Below, piece by piece: positions 1-7,256 of a DNA stretch of 64,000 nt (its first letter is position 1; every line of letters begins with the position of its first letter). The stretch is from an uncultured Erythrobacter sp. Its GTDB lineage: Bacteria; Pseudomonadota; Alphaproteobacteria; Sphingomonadales; Sphingomonadaceae. The stretch covers positions 496,001 to 560,000 of the forward strand of contig CANMUS010000001.1 in assembly GCA_947501215.1 (NCBI GenBank), in the 5' to 3' direction. Below the pieces are notes generated by a model, which searched no databases, was not told the DNA's origin, and saw only the letters and a program-made list of their open reading frames with translations. The position numbers and the translations under genes were made by a program.

Positions 1-2
1 GC

Positions 3-227
3 GCGCTGCGGCCCGGCGGCTGGCATTTTGCCAATTTCAAGCTGGGCGATGGCGAAGGCCGGGACTTGCTCGGCCGCCTGCACAATTTCCCCGACGCGGG
101 TTGGCTCGAAGATGTGTATCGAACGGCCGGGTTCGTGATCGTCGCCTCGGAAACCTACGCCGGAAAGGCAGCCGACGGGACGCAGCGCGACTGGATGGCG
201 CTGACGGTGCAGCGGCTTCACGCATGA
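3..227 (+). CDS. class I SAM-dependent methyltransferase, C-terminal part (partial)
   Basis: The reading frame is open from the window edge to a TGA at 225-227, giving 74 residues. It begins with a segment resembling the post-motif part of small-molecule methyltransferases (LRPGGWHFANFK) followed by WLEDVYRTAGF, the kind of insertion between late beta strands seen in class I enzymes. The SAM-binding N-terminus lies outside the window, so substrate and exact family cannot be judged. A minus-strand frame over the same bases has no family resemblance. Confidence 0.6.
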   Translation, partial: ALRPGGWHFANFKLGDGEGRDLLGRLHNFPDAGWLEDVYRTAGFVIVASETYAGKAADGTQRDWMALTVQRLHA

Positions 228-405
228 GCTAGTCAACCGACCGGCTTTCCTACAGCAGCGGGCTATGCTCAAAGACCGGCATGGTCGATCTGATCCTTTC
301 TCAAACCGCGATCAACCGGCGCATTGCGGGTGGTCGGTTTTTTCCGCCCAGGACAGTGGTCCATGCGGTCCATGTCTCCGATCCTGTAGGGATGGAAGTT
401 TGGCG

Positions 406-1053
406 ATGAGCGTGGTCATCACGGCAGTCTGTATCGGCCTGCCCCGCCCCTTCAACGGCGCGGAACTCAGCGCAATCGACAAGCGGCCGGTCGCAGGTCC
501 GGTGGCCATCCGCAGCTTCGGGATCGAGGGCGATATGGTCGCCGATACGAAGCATCATGGCGGGCCGGACATGGCCGTGCATCACTATGCGAGCGACCAC
601 TATGCCGGGTGGGGCGGATGGCTCGGCGGACATGCCCTGCTGCACGGGCCCGCCGCTTTCGGCGAAAACTTGATGAGCACGGGTCTGGTGGAGAGCAATG
701 TCTGCATCGGCGATCGCTTCCGTTTCGGCAGCGCCCTGCTGGAAGTCAGCCAACCGCGCCAGCCTTGCTGGAAAATCGAGCATCGCTTTGGGCACAAGGA
801 CATGGTGAAGCGCATCCTCGCCGGGCACATGTGCGGCTGGTATTACCGCGTCGTCGAGGAAGGCGAAGCCGAAGCGGGCGACCCGCTAGAGTTGGTCGAG
901 CGAATCCACGAGGGCTGGAACGTCGCCCGGGTCTTTGCCGCGCTTTACGACCCGAGAAGCGAAGCTACCGGAGCGGAGCTTGGCGAGATCGCGAAACTGG
1001 ACCGGCTCACCGATCAATGGCGAGACAAGGCGACGAAGCGGCGTGATGGCTAG
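406..1053 (+). CDS. MOSC domain-containing protein (YiiM-like)
   Basis: A 215-residue cytoplasmic protein. The fold signature is visible: GIEGDMVADTKHHGGPDMAV near residues 40-60, GENLMSTG near 90, and the conserved cysteine in SQPRQPCWKIE near 125. MOSC domains are related to the C-terminal domain of molybdenum cofactor sulfurases and are thought to deliver sulfur or Moco ligands; YiiM-type members reduce N-hydroxylated compounds with Moco. The frame extends upstream to 265, but homology begins at the ATG at 406, which has AGGGA about 13 nt before it. It stands alone, though other molybdopterin-linked genes lie 2 kb downstream. Confidence 0.85.
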   Translation: MSVVITAVCIGLPRPFNGAELSAIDKRPVAGPVAIRSFGIEGDMVADTKHHGGPDMAVHHYASDHYAGWGGWLGGHALLHGPAAFGENLMSTGLVESNVCIGDRFRFGSALLEVSQPRQPCWKIEHRFGHKDMVKRILAGHMCGWYYRVVEEGEAEAGDPLELVERIHEGWNVARVFAALYDPRSEATGAELGEIAKLDRLTDQWRDKATKRRDG

Positions 1054-1184
1054 CAATTCGTCGCGCGCGATGGGTCGGCTTATCGCTAATCCGGCCTTAG
1101 TGCCGCTCGTTCATCCGAGGTTGTGGACCCGCTCATCATTGTCCGGGTTGAAGAGCCAGATCACAGGATAATGAGGCACAAACG

Positions 1185-1571
1185 ATGAAGAAACTCGCTC
1201 TCGCATTCGCCGCCGGCACGTTGGCCGTCACCGGACTGGGTACCGCAGCCCCGGCTGCTGCCGACCCGCCGCACTGGGCTCCGGCACATGGAAAGCGCGC
1301 CAAGGATCGTGCGATCTACGACAGCCGCGGCTACTACATGGAACCGCGCCGGATCACGCGCAGCAGCCGCATGTGGCGTGGCCGCGACGGCCGCTACTAC
1401 TGCCGCCGCGACAACGGCACGACCGGTCTGGTGATCGGTGCCGGCGTCGGCGCGCTGGCGGGCCACGAACTCGCGGGCCGCGGCGACCGTACGCTCGGGG
1501 CGATATTCGGTGGCGCGGTGGGCGCAATCGTCGGCCGCGAGATCGACCGCGGGAGCCTTCGCTGCCGCTGA
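1185..1571 (+). CDS. exported glycine-zipper (2TM) small protein
   Basis: A 128-residue protein with a classic Sec signal peptide (MKKLALAFAAGTLAVTGLG, cleavage near residue 26), a basic Arg/Tyr-rich middle and a C-terminal glycine zipper (GLVIGAGVGALAGHELAG, then GAIFGGAVGAIVGREID). This is the arrangement of the Rick_17kDa_Anti / glycine zipper 2TM family, outer-membrane or periplasmic proteins of unknown mechanism in alphaproteobacteria. There is no lipobox. It is followed 43 nt later by a strong hairpin terminator, so it is probably the end of its transcript. Confidence 0.75.
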   Translation: MKKLALAFAAGTLAVTGLGTAAPAAADPPHWAPAHGKRAKDRAIYDSRGYYMEPRRITRSSRMWRGRDGRYYCRRDNGTTGLVIGAGVGALAGHELAGRGDRTLGAIFGGAVGAIVGREIDRGSLRCR

Positions 1572-1614
1572 GGATGTTCGGATAATTCGAGGGGTTCAGC
1601 CCTTCGGTTCGCAG

Positions 1615-1660
1615 AAGGCGCGCCATGCGAGGTTTCGGCCCCCGCATGGCGCGCCTTTCC
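1615..1660 (+). terminator. hairpin terminator after the glycine-zipper gene
   Basis: A perfect 15-bp inverted repeat: the arm AAGGCGCGCCATGCG at 1615-1629 pairs with 1643-1657 across a 13-nt loop and is followed by TTTCC. It separates the glycine-zipper gene from the reductase operon. Confidence 0.75.
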
Positions 1661-1692
1661 ATTGGAGCGCGTTCGGCTAAAGTAGGAAAGCC

Positions 1693-2466
1693 ATGCCGAA
1701 TACCAACAGACCAGCCGTGCTCGTCACCGGAGGTGCCAAGCGCCTCGGCGCAGCGATCGCGAAAACCTTCGGCGCGGCGGGCTGGCATGTGATCATCCAC
1801 TATCGTCGCTCCGCCGATGCCGCCGAACGACTGGCCGCTGCATTGCCGAGCGCGGAGACGATCCGCTGCGACCTCGCCGATGGTGATAGCGCCGTCGCTA
1901 TGGTCGACGACCTCGCCGCGAAGCTCCCCGACTGGGCTGCGCTGGTCAACTGCGCCTCGCTGTTCGAACAGGACAGTGTAACCGGGCTCGACCCGGCAAC
2001 GAACAGGAGAGCGATGCAAGTCAACGCGACCTCCCCGGCCCGCATGGCACAAGCCTACCTCGCCACCGCGCGAAGCGAGGCCGGGCGTTGCGTGATCCAT
2101 GTGACCGATCAGAAGCTTGCCAACCCCAATCCCGACTTCTTCAGCTACACGATGAGCAAGCACGCGCTGGACTCGACCATCGCCATGCTGTCGATGGGTG
2201 CGGTGGACGAGGCGGACCGGGTCTACGGCCTCGCCCCTGGCGCCATCCTGCCGAGCCACGATCAGAGCGAAGCGGAAACCGAGGTGTCCCACCGCCTGAA
2301 CCTGCTCTGCCGCAAGACCGGCGCCGACGAAGTCGCGGACGCAGCGCTGTTCCTGGCAGGCAGGCACCTCGCCAGCGGCCAGACGCTCTACATCGACAGC
2401 GGGCAGCACCTGCTGGCCCAATCGCGCGATGTGATCTATCTCGCGCGCGAGGGGGATGCAGGATGA
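1693..2466 (+). CDS. SDR family oxidoreductase, pteridine reductase-like
   Basis: A 257-residue short-chain dehydrogenase/reductase. Visible are the N-terminal nucleotide motif (VTGGAKRLGAAIA, residues 11-23), an NCAS stretch replacing the common NAG near residue 85, and the catalytic Tyr-x-x-x-Lys in YTMSKHAL near residue 150. The GAKRLG variant and the overall pattern resemble FolM/pteridine reductases, which reduce dihydrobiopterin- or dihydromonapterin-type pterins with NADPH. The stop overlaps the ATG of the cytochrome b gene by 4 nt (ATGA), so the two are translationally coupled. The pterin substrate is inference. Confidence 0.8.
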   Translation: MPNTNRPAVLVTGGAKRLGAAIAKTFGAAGWHVIIHYRRSADAAERLAAALPSAETIRCDLADGDSAVAMVDDLAAKLPDWAALVNCASLFEQDSVTGLDPATNRRAMQVNATSPARMAQAYLATARSEAGRCVIHVTDQKLANPNPDFFSYTMSKHALDSTIAMLSMGAVDEADRVYGLAPGAILPSHDQSEAETEVSHRLNLLCRKTGADEVADAALFLAGRHLASGQTLYIDSGQHLLAQSRDVIYLAREGDAG

Positions 2467-3134
2467 AGAGACACGGCGCTTCCACACGGATCTGGCATTG
2501 GCTCAACCTGCTATGCGTGGTCGTGCTGTTCATGTCCGGCCTCACCATCAGCAATGCCCATCGCCTGCTCTACTGGGGCGACTGGGGGTTCGATCGTAGC
2601 CAGGCCTGGCTCGAGGTCCCGCGCTTTCCAGACTGGATGACGATCCCGGGCTATTACAGCCTCGCCGTGGCGCGGGACTGGCACATCCTGATGGCCTGGC
2701 CCTTCGCGCTCGGGCTGCTGTTCATGTGGATCGCCATGCTGGTCAATCGCCACTTCAAGCGCGACCTCACGACCACCCGCAGGGAGTGGCGCCCGAAGGC
2801 CATCTGGCGCGATATCGTCGAGCACGCGAAGCTCAACTTCGACCACGGCGAGGGGAAGTACAACTTCATCCAGAAGCTCGCATATGGCCTGGTGCTCGGT
2901 GTCTTCCTGCCGATGATGGTCTTCACCGGTATCGCCATCAGCCCCGGTACGGAGCCGACCTTCGGCTGGCTGGTCGACCTGCTCGGCGGGCGCCAGTCGG
3001 CGCGCAGCCTGCACTTCATCTTCGCATTCGCAATCCTGGGCTTCTTCATCGTGCATGTCGCCCTCGTCCTGCTGTCCGGTCCGATCGGGCAGATGCGCGC
3101 CATGATCACCGGAGGATCGACCCATGAAGCGTAG
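2463..3134 (+). CDS. cytochrome b/b561 family membrane protein
   Basis: A 223-residue integral membrane protein with about four hydrophobic segments (residues 10-28, 75-97, 135-160 and 185-210) and candidate haem-ligand histidines: RIWHWLN near residue 11, DWHILMAW near 70, and two late histidines in SLHFIF and FFIVHVALV. This matches the Ni-hydrogenase/formate dehydrogenase type cytochrome b561 family (PF01292). It overlaps the reductase stop by 4 nt, and its own end overlaps the next gene by 11 nt. The obvious partner is the downstream molybdopterin enzyme, for which it would provide electron exchange with the quinone pool. Confidence 0.88.
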   Translation: MKRHGASTRIWHWLNLLCVVVLFMSGLTISNAHRLLYWGDWGFDRSQAWLEVPRFPDWMTIPGYYSLAVARDWHILMAWPFALGLLFMWIAMLVNRHFKRDLTTTRREWRPKAIWRDIVEHAKLNFDHGEGKYNFIQKLAYGLVLGVFLPMMVFTGIAISPGTEPTFGWLVDLLGGRQSARSLHFIFAFAILGFFIVHVALVLLSGPIGQMRAMITGGSTHEA

Positions 3135-3864
3135 AGGATTCCTGGCCGCCGCCGGTGCCGCCTTCGTCGCCGGCTGCAACAAGGTGGCCGATAGCGATGC
3201 GGGCGCGCGGCTGCTGTCTGCGGCGGAGAAGTGGCACATGGGCGCGCACCGCCTGCTTGCCAACCGCGAGGCGCTCGCGCCCGAGTACCCGCGCAGCGCC
3301 ATCTCCCCCTTCTTCCGCGGCAATGGCTCGGTCGATCCCCAGAACGGCGACTACCCGCGCCATGTCGAAGAAGGCTTCGCCAACTGGCAGCTCACCATCG
3401 GCGGGCTGGTCCGGAACCCGCTCGCCCTCACGCTCGACAACATCCGCCGCCTGCCCCAGCGCTCGCAGGTCACGCGCCACGATTGCGTCGAGGGGTGGAG
3501 CGCGATCGGCGAATGGACCGGGCCGCAGCTCTCCCTCCTGCTCGACGAGGCACAGCTCCGCCCCGAGGCGCAGTTCATCGTCTTCCGCTGCGCCGACAAC
3601 CTCAACGGCCAGGACTATTACGAGAGCGTCGACCTGATCGATGCCTACCACCCCCAGACCATCGTCGCCCACCGCCTCAACGGCGAGCCTCTTCCAGTCC
3701 GCAACGGCGCGCCCTTGCGTATGCGGATCGAGCGGCAGCTGGGCTACAAGCACGCCAAGTACCTCACCGCGATCGAAGCCGTTGCCAGCCTCGACGACAT
3801 CGGCGAAGGACAGGGCGGCTATTGGGAGGACCGCGCCGGCTACCAGTGGTATGCCGGCATCTGA
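3124..3864 (+). CDS. Tat-exported molybdopterin-dependent oxidoreductase (sulfite oxidase/MsrP fold)
   Basis: A 246-residue protein. The N-terminus is MKRRGFLAAAGAAFVAGC: twin arginine, hydrophobic core and a lipobox-like cysteine at residue 18, suggesting Tat export and possibly lipid anchoring. The Oxidored_molyb domain covers residues 85-220. Cys121 in RHDCVEGW is the expected molybdenum ligand, and GAPLRMRIERQLGYKHAKY is the typical late segment. The family includes sulfite oxidases and MsrP, which uses a membrane haem partner; here the partner would be the overlapping cytochrome b gene. The dimerisation domain of true sulfite oxidases is absent. The substrate is unknown. Confidence 0.87.
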   Translation: MKRRGFLAAAGAAFVAGCNKVADSDAGARLLSAAEKWHMGAHRLLANREALAPEYPRSAISPFFRGNGSVDPQNGDYPRHVEEGFANWQLTIGGLVRNPLALTLDNIRRLPQRSQVTRHDCVEGWSAIGEWTGPQLSLLLDEAQLRPEAQFIVFRCADNLNGQDYYESVDLIDAYHPQTIVAHRLNGEPLPVRNGAPLRMRIERQLGYKHAKYLTAIEAVASLDDIGEGQGGYWEDRAGYQWYAGI

Positions 3865-3915
3865 CGAGCGTGAACACCCGCTGGACACAGGCCGAATGTC
3901 ACGCCAGATAGCTGC

Positions 3916-5166
3916 ATGAGCAAACGCCTCCTTTCCCGCTTCCTCGGTTCCGTCATCGAGAAGGGCGTGCTCGAAGCGCGCTTCGCCGATGGCACCACCG
4001 TCCGCTTCGGTAAGCCCGCGCAGGGCTATCCCGAACTCGCCGTCATCTTCCGCGACGGCAAGGTCCCGCGCGACATCCTGCTCGATCCCCGCATCGGCGC
4101 GGCGGAGGCCTACATGGACCAGCGCCTCGACCTTGAGGGTGGCGGCATCATGGAGCTCGTCCAGCTGCTGCGCTTCAACGCCGTGTGGGAGCGTGGCGGC
4201 AGGCTGCGCCCGCCCTCGCTCGGCCGCCGCCTCCGCAACCGCGCAAGCTTCGCCATCGGCTCGATCAACGACCGCATCGGCGCACGCAGGAACGTCGCGC
4301 ATCACTACGACATCGGCAACGATCTCTACCGCCTGATGCTCGAACCCGAGCACATGCAGTACAGCTGCGCATACTGGCCCGAGGGTGTCGAGACCCTCGC
4401 CGAAGCGCAACACGCCAAGCTCGCCCATATCGCCGCCAAGCTGGCGCTGGCAGACGGGCAGCGCGTGCTCGACATCGGTTGCGGCTGGGGCGGTATGGCG
4501 ATCTTCCTCGCCAAGCATTTCGACGTCGAGGTCCACGGTATCACTCTGTCCGAGGAACAGCTCGCCCTCGCCCGCAGCCGCGCCCGCGAAGCCGGAGTCG
4601 ATGACCGCGTGATCTTCGAGCTGGTCGACTACCGCGATCTCGCCAAACGCGGCGAGCGGTTCGACCGCATCGTCTCGGTCGGCATGTTCGAACATGTCGG
4701 CCGCCCCCAGTTCGAGACCTTCTTCCGCGCCTGCGCCAACCTGCTGGCGGGCGACGGCGTCATGCTGGTCCACACCATCGGCCGCTTCGGCGGACCGGGC
4801 ACGACCGACGCCTTCACCTCCAAGTACATCTTTCCCGGCGGCTACATCCCGGCCTTGTCGGAGACGCTGGCAGCTAGCGAGACAAGCCGGCTTATCCACT
4901 CCGACATCGAGACGCTGCGGCTGCACTACGCCAAAACCCTGCGCGAATGGTACGCCCGCTGCGAAGCCAACCGCGCGGCCATCGTCGACCTTTACGACGA
5001 GCGCTTCTACCGCATGTGGACCTTCTACCTCGCCGGCGCGACCGCCGCCTTCGAATGGGGCGGCATGGGAAATTACCAGATCCAGTACGTCCGCGACCGC
5101 CGCGCCCTGCCGATCACGCGCGACTACATGGCGGCGGCCGAGAAGCGGCTGCTGGGCGGGGATTAA
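3916..5166 (+). CDS. cfa: cyclopropane-fatty-acyl-phospholipid synthase family protein
   Basis: A 416-residue protein of normal family length. It transfers a methylene from S-adenosylmethionine to unsaturated acyl chains of membrane phospholipids. The methyltransferase core has the SAM motif VLDIGCGWGG at residues 184-193, preceded by HHYDIGNDLYRLML near 129-142 and the CAYW segment near 151-154, all characteristic of Cfa/Mmas proteins. SVGMFEHVG and HTIGRFG follow. It begins 51 nt after the molybdopterin gene on the same strand and may share its transcript. Some family members alkylate other lipids, so the exact product is not fixed. Confidence 0.9.
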   Translation: MSKRLLSRFLGSVIEKGVLEARFADGTTVRFGKPAQGYPELAVIFRDGKVPRDILLDPRIGAAEAYMDQRLDLEGGGIMELVQLLRFNAVWERGGRLRPPSLGRRLRNRASFAIGSINDRIGARRNVAHHYDIGNDLYRLMLEPEHMQYSCAYWPEGVETLAEAQHAKLAHIAAKLALADGQRVLDIGCGWGGMAIFLAKHFDVEVHGITLSEEQLALARSRAREAGVDDRVIFELVDYRDLAKRGERFDRIVSVGMFEHVGRPQFETFFRACANLLAGDGVMLVHTIGRFGGPGTTDAFTSKYIFPGGYIPALSETLAASETSRLIHSDIETLRLHYAKTLREWYARCEANRAAIVDLYDERFYRMWTFYLAGATAAFEWGGMGNYQIQYVRDRRALPITRDYMAAAEKRLLGGD

Positions 5167-5231
5167 AGCCGAGGTTTTGCGCCCGACAGCCGTGTAGGAC
5201 GAATTGAGGCTTCGCCCCCGCACAGTCCAAC

Positions 5232-5258
5232 GACATGGACCGCATGTTACACGGTCCA
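5232..5258. repeat. 27-bp palindromic repeat, copy 1
   Basis: The 27 bases are identical to 10493-10519. The core is an inverted repeat TGGACCG...CGGTCCA with a 9-nt spacer. It lies in the 263-nt gap between cfa and the toxin gene, a gap with no other recognisable content apart from the toxin promoter/operator region at its right end. A 14-nt match to one half (ATGCGGTCCATGTC) lies at 363-376, just before the MOSC gene. Confidence 0.7.
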
Positions 5259-5389
5259 ATGCGGAAAAAGCTGCGGAGGGATGTGGGTGCAGTTCGGTGC
5301 TGGCAGAACGAAGGGTGAGCGCGGCGAAAGCCATGCCCCTCGATACCTCTTCTAGGCCGTGTAGGAAAATCGCGCCTTACGCCGTTATG

Positions 5390-5421
5390 TGCCATTGACA
5401 TACATGCCAATGACTTATAGT
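5390..5421 (+). promoter_or_regulatory. promoter/operator of the toxin-antitoxin pair (candidate)
   Basis: Two near-identical 10-mers sit 15 bp apart: TGCCATTGAC (5390-5399) and TGCCAATGAC (5405-5414). TTGACA at 5395-5400 and TATAGT at 5416-5421 form a -35/-10 pair with a short 15-nt spacer. Antitoxins of this type usually repress their own operon by binding such sites. The binding is inference. Confidence 0.45.
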
Positions 5422-5429
5422 TGAAATGG

Positions 5430-5771
5430 ATGCCGGAATTGCAAACCGTAGTCGAACTCCCCGAGTTTCTGCGGCGTGCGAAGTCGATCATGCGGGATGA
5501 AGAGCGCGAGGCTCTGGTCGATTTTATCGCGGCCCATCCGCGAGCGGGCATCTCGCTCGGTGGCGGTCTGAGGAAGGTCCGCATTCCCCGCGCGGGTGGC
5601 GGCAAGAGCGGCGGCTACCGGACGATCTATGTATTCGGCGGCAGGCATATGCCGCTGTTTCTCGTCACGGTGTTTGCCAAAAACGAGAAGGACAATCTGA
5701 CACGGGCTGAGCAGGCTGCGGCGGTGGAACTGAGCAAGGTCCTGATCGCGCATTACGGAGACGAACAATGA
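5430..5771 (+). CDS. RelE/HigB-like toxin of a type II toxin-antitoxin system
   Basis: A 113-residue protein starting at ATG 5430; an in-frame TTG at 5421 is possible but would overlap the predicted -10. It matches the RelE/HigB superfamily pattern: HPRAGISLGGGLRKVRIPR in the middle, a GGKSGGYRTIYVFGG strand and a late FAKNEKDNLTRAE motif. Members are ribosome-dependent mRNA interferases that stop translation when the antitoxin is degraded. The toxin precedes its antitoxin, as in higBA loci, and the two overlap by 4 nt. Confidence 0.82.
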   Translation: MPELQTVVELPEFLRRAKSIMRDEEREALVDFIAAHPRAGISLGGGLRKVRIPRAGGGKSGGYRTIYVFGGRHMPLFLVTVFAKNEKDNLTRAEQAAAVELSKVLIAHYGDEQ

Positions 5772-6055
5772 GCGCATACGACAGCATCATGCAGGGGCTG
5801 AACGAAGCCCTCGATCATGCCAAGGGCAAGGACACCGGCGCACGCGTGCGTCGGGTCGAGGTGCCGCAAGTGGACGTCGCCGCCATCCGCGCGCAGACCG
5901 GCCTGTCGCAACGCGATTTCGCCCGCAGCATCGGCGTGGCCAAGGGAACGCTGCTGAACTGGGAGCACGGGCGGCGGCAACCGACGGGTCCGGCGCAAGT
6001 GCTGCTGGCGATGATTGCCAAGCGACCGTCGCTGGTGCGCGAGATGTTGCGGTGA
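5768..6055 (+). CDS. helix-turn-helix antitoxin (HigA/XRE-like)
   Basis: A 95-residue protein whose ATG overlaps the toxin stop (ATGA). The C-terminal half is a helix-turn-helix: IRAQTGLSQRDFARSIGVAK followed by GTLLNWEHGRRQPTGPA, the recognition helix and Asn-Trp-Glu-x-Gly-Arg hallmark of XRE regulators paired with RelE-type toxins. The N-terminal 40 residues probably wrap the toxin. It should bind the direct repeats at 5390-5414 and autoregulate the pair. Confidence 0.82.
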   Translation: MSAYDSIMQGLNEALDHAKGKDTGARVRRVEVPQVDVAAIRAQTGLSQRDFARSIGVAKGTLLNWEHGRRQPTGPAQVLLAMIAKRPSLVREMLR

Positions 6056-6083
6056 CTGCTTAGAGGTCAACAAGCCACCAGGG

Positions 6084-6102
6084 GTGTCTCAAAACAAGAC
6101 AC
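6084..6102 (+). terminator. small hairpin after the toxin-antitoxin pair
   Basis: GTGTCT (6084-6089) pairs perfectly with AGACAC (6097-6102) across a 7-nt A-rich loop, 28 nt after the antitoxin stop. A T run appears only 10 nt later, so it is a weak terminator at best. Confidence 0.35.
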
Positions 6103-6178
6103 ATGAGAGTACTTTTTCGGTCAGCATTGATATTCTAATGTTGGTTGTCATTTCCAAGTTCTCAAATAGGAACGGCCG

Positions 6179-6484
6179 ATGGATAAAATGAACCGAACTA
6201 CAGAACATGAACTAGCACTTGCAGCCATGAAGTTTCTGCAAAGTCAGCCAAACCAGTCTGCGAAAACGTCGGAAGTGAAGCGCACTATACCGAACTACGT
6301 CACACTGACTGCGGACGATCGGGCCCAATCAGACACTCGTGATAACGAGGAACTTTGGCAGCAGATAGTCGGGAACATCGTCAGCCATCGTCACGACTCC
6401 CTAGACAATGCCATAAACCGAGGATGGATCTCATACTCGGGCGGCCTTTGGACGCTGACGCCATTGGGCGCACAGCAAATCTAG
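6179..6484 (+). CDS. small protein resembling a stand-alone Mrr-type N-terminal winged helix
   Basis: A 101-residue protein in an AT-richer patch. The pattern AAMKFLQSQPN, then TSEVKRTIPNYVTLTADDRA, then WQQIVGNIVSHRHD and ending in NRGWISYSGGLWTLTPLG resembles the winged-helix domain in front of Mrr-family restriction nucleases. No catalytic domain follows: translation stops right after TLTPLG. Its stop overlaps the stop of the convergent methyltransferase gene on one CTAG. It may be a DNA-binding partner of that gene or the remnant of a longer restriction protein. I do not assign a function. Confidence 0.6.
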   Translation: MDKMNRTTEHELALAAMKFLQSQPNQSAKTSEVKRTIPNYVTLTADDRAQSDTRDNEELWQQIVGNIVSHRHDSLDNAINRGWISYSGGLWTLTPLGAQQI

Positions 6485-7080
6485 CTGTAGCGAGCTTTAT
6501 AGCCTGTCGGCAGCCATCTGAGTTCTGGTTGCCCAACATGTGACTTATCCCAGACAAACCAGGCATAAGCGGTTGTGCCGCTTCCCTTCCTCTCGGCTCC
6601 AGCGGGATAAAAAGTGATCCTCTCGCTGAAAACCCACACTCGCGCGGGCGGGGTCGTGTTGAAGATCGAATGCTGGCGATTTTTTCCTTCGAGAAAGGCC
6701 AGCCTAAGCAAAAGCGCAAACTTGGAATGCGCGGCATCTAAGCCTCTAAATACAAAGCCCTCCGCGGCGTTGTATGGAGGATTTGTAACTATGTTTTGTG
6801 CAGTTCGGTCGCTCGATAGGAAGTCATGGCCAGCTTCCCCATAACCTCGATCATATAAGTCAGAGCTCTCCACTCGGTAGCCGGCATCCTCAAAAACATC
6901 CGACATCGCACCATCGCCACAAGCACACTCCCAAATTGTCCCTGAGAACGGCTCGTTGTCGACCAACGCTTTCGTCGCCCAACGCGGCGTCGGGAAGAAA
7001 TCCGGCCCATTAAGATCGGCGAAGCGTTTCGTCGTCGGTTTGAAACCGCCGTTGAGATTGTATGTAGCATCCATCCACAT
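6481..7080 (-). CDS. orphan DNA adenine methyltransferase-like protein
   Basis: A 199-residue protein. It has DFFPTPRWATKALV near residue 30, the SAM-binding motif I ECACGDGAMSDVF near 50-62, the acidic SSDLYDRGYG motif near 74, and the catalytic motif IVTNPPYNAAEGF near 98-110. NPPY is diagnostic for N6-adenine (or N4-cytosine) amino-methyltransferases. It is short and lacks a recognisable target-recognition domain, as in many phage-derived methyltransferases. A second ATG lies 6 nt inside. No restriction nuclease is adjacent, so it looks like a solitary, horizontally acquired enzyme. Confidence 0.8.
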   Translation of the reverse strand: MWMDATYNLNGGFKPTTKRFADLNGPDFFPTPRWATKALVDNEPFSGTIWECACGDGAMSDVFEDAGYRVESSDLYDRGYGEAGHDFLSSDRTAQNIVTNPPYNAAEGFVFRGLDAAHSKFALLLRLAFLEGKNRQHSIFNTTPPARVWVFSERITFYPAGAERKGSGTTAYAWFVWDKSHVGQPELRWLPTGYKARYS

Positions 7081-7256
7081 ATTCTATCAGAATCAGTGGG
7101 TTAGTCAAATCCAGCTAAGTGACTCTTAAGATTCGAGAATTCGAATTTCGGGTGCCAAAAGCCTGGGAAAAAACGCTGCCTTTCAACTCAATTTCCCATT
7201 TGCCTACAGCATCACGCTCCTGCTAGCGGCGCGGCCAAGCTAGCGAAGGTGTATCC

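Noticed and set aside
3106..5334. A 742-codon minus-strand frame opposite the molybdopterin gene and cfa
   Set aside because: It is a shadow frame: both plus-strand genes are unmistakable, and the frame has no family resemblance.
6179..7080. A complete restriction-modification system
   Set aside because: Only a methyltransferase and a winged-helix-like protein are present; there is no nuclease motif.
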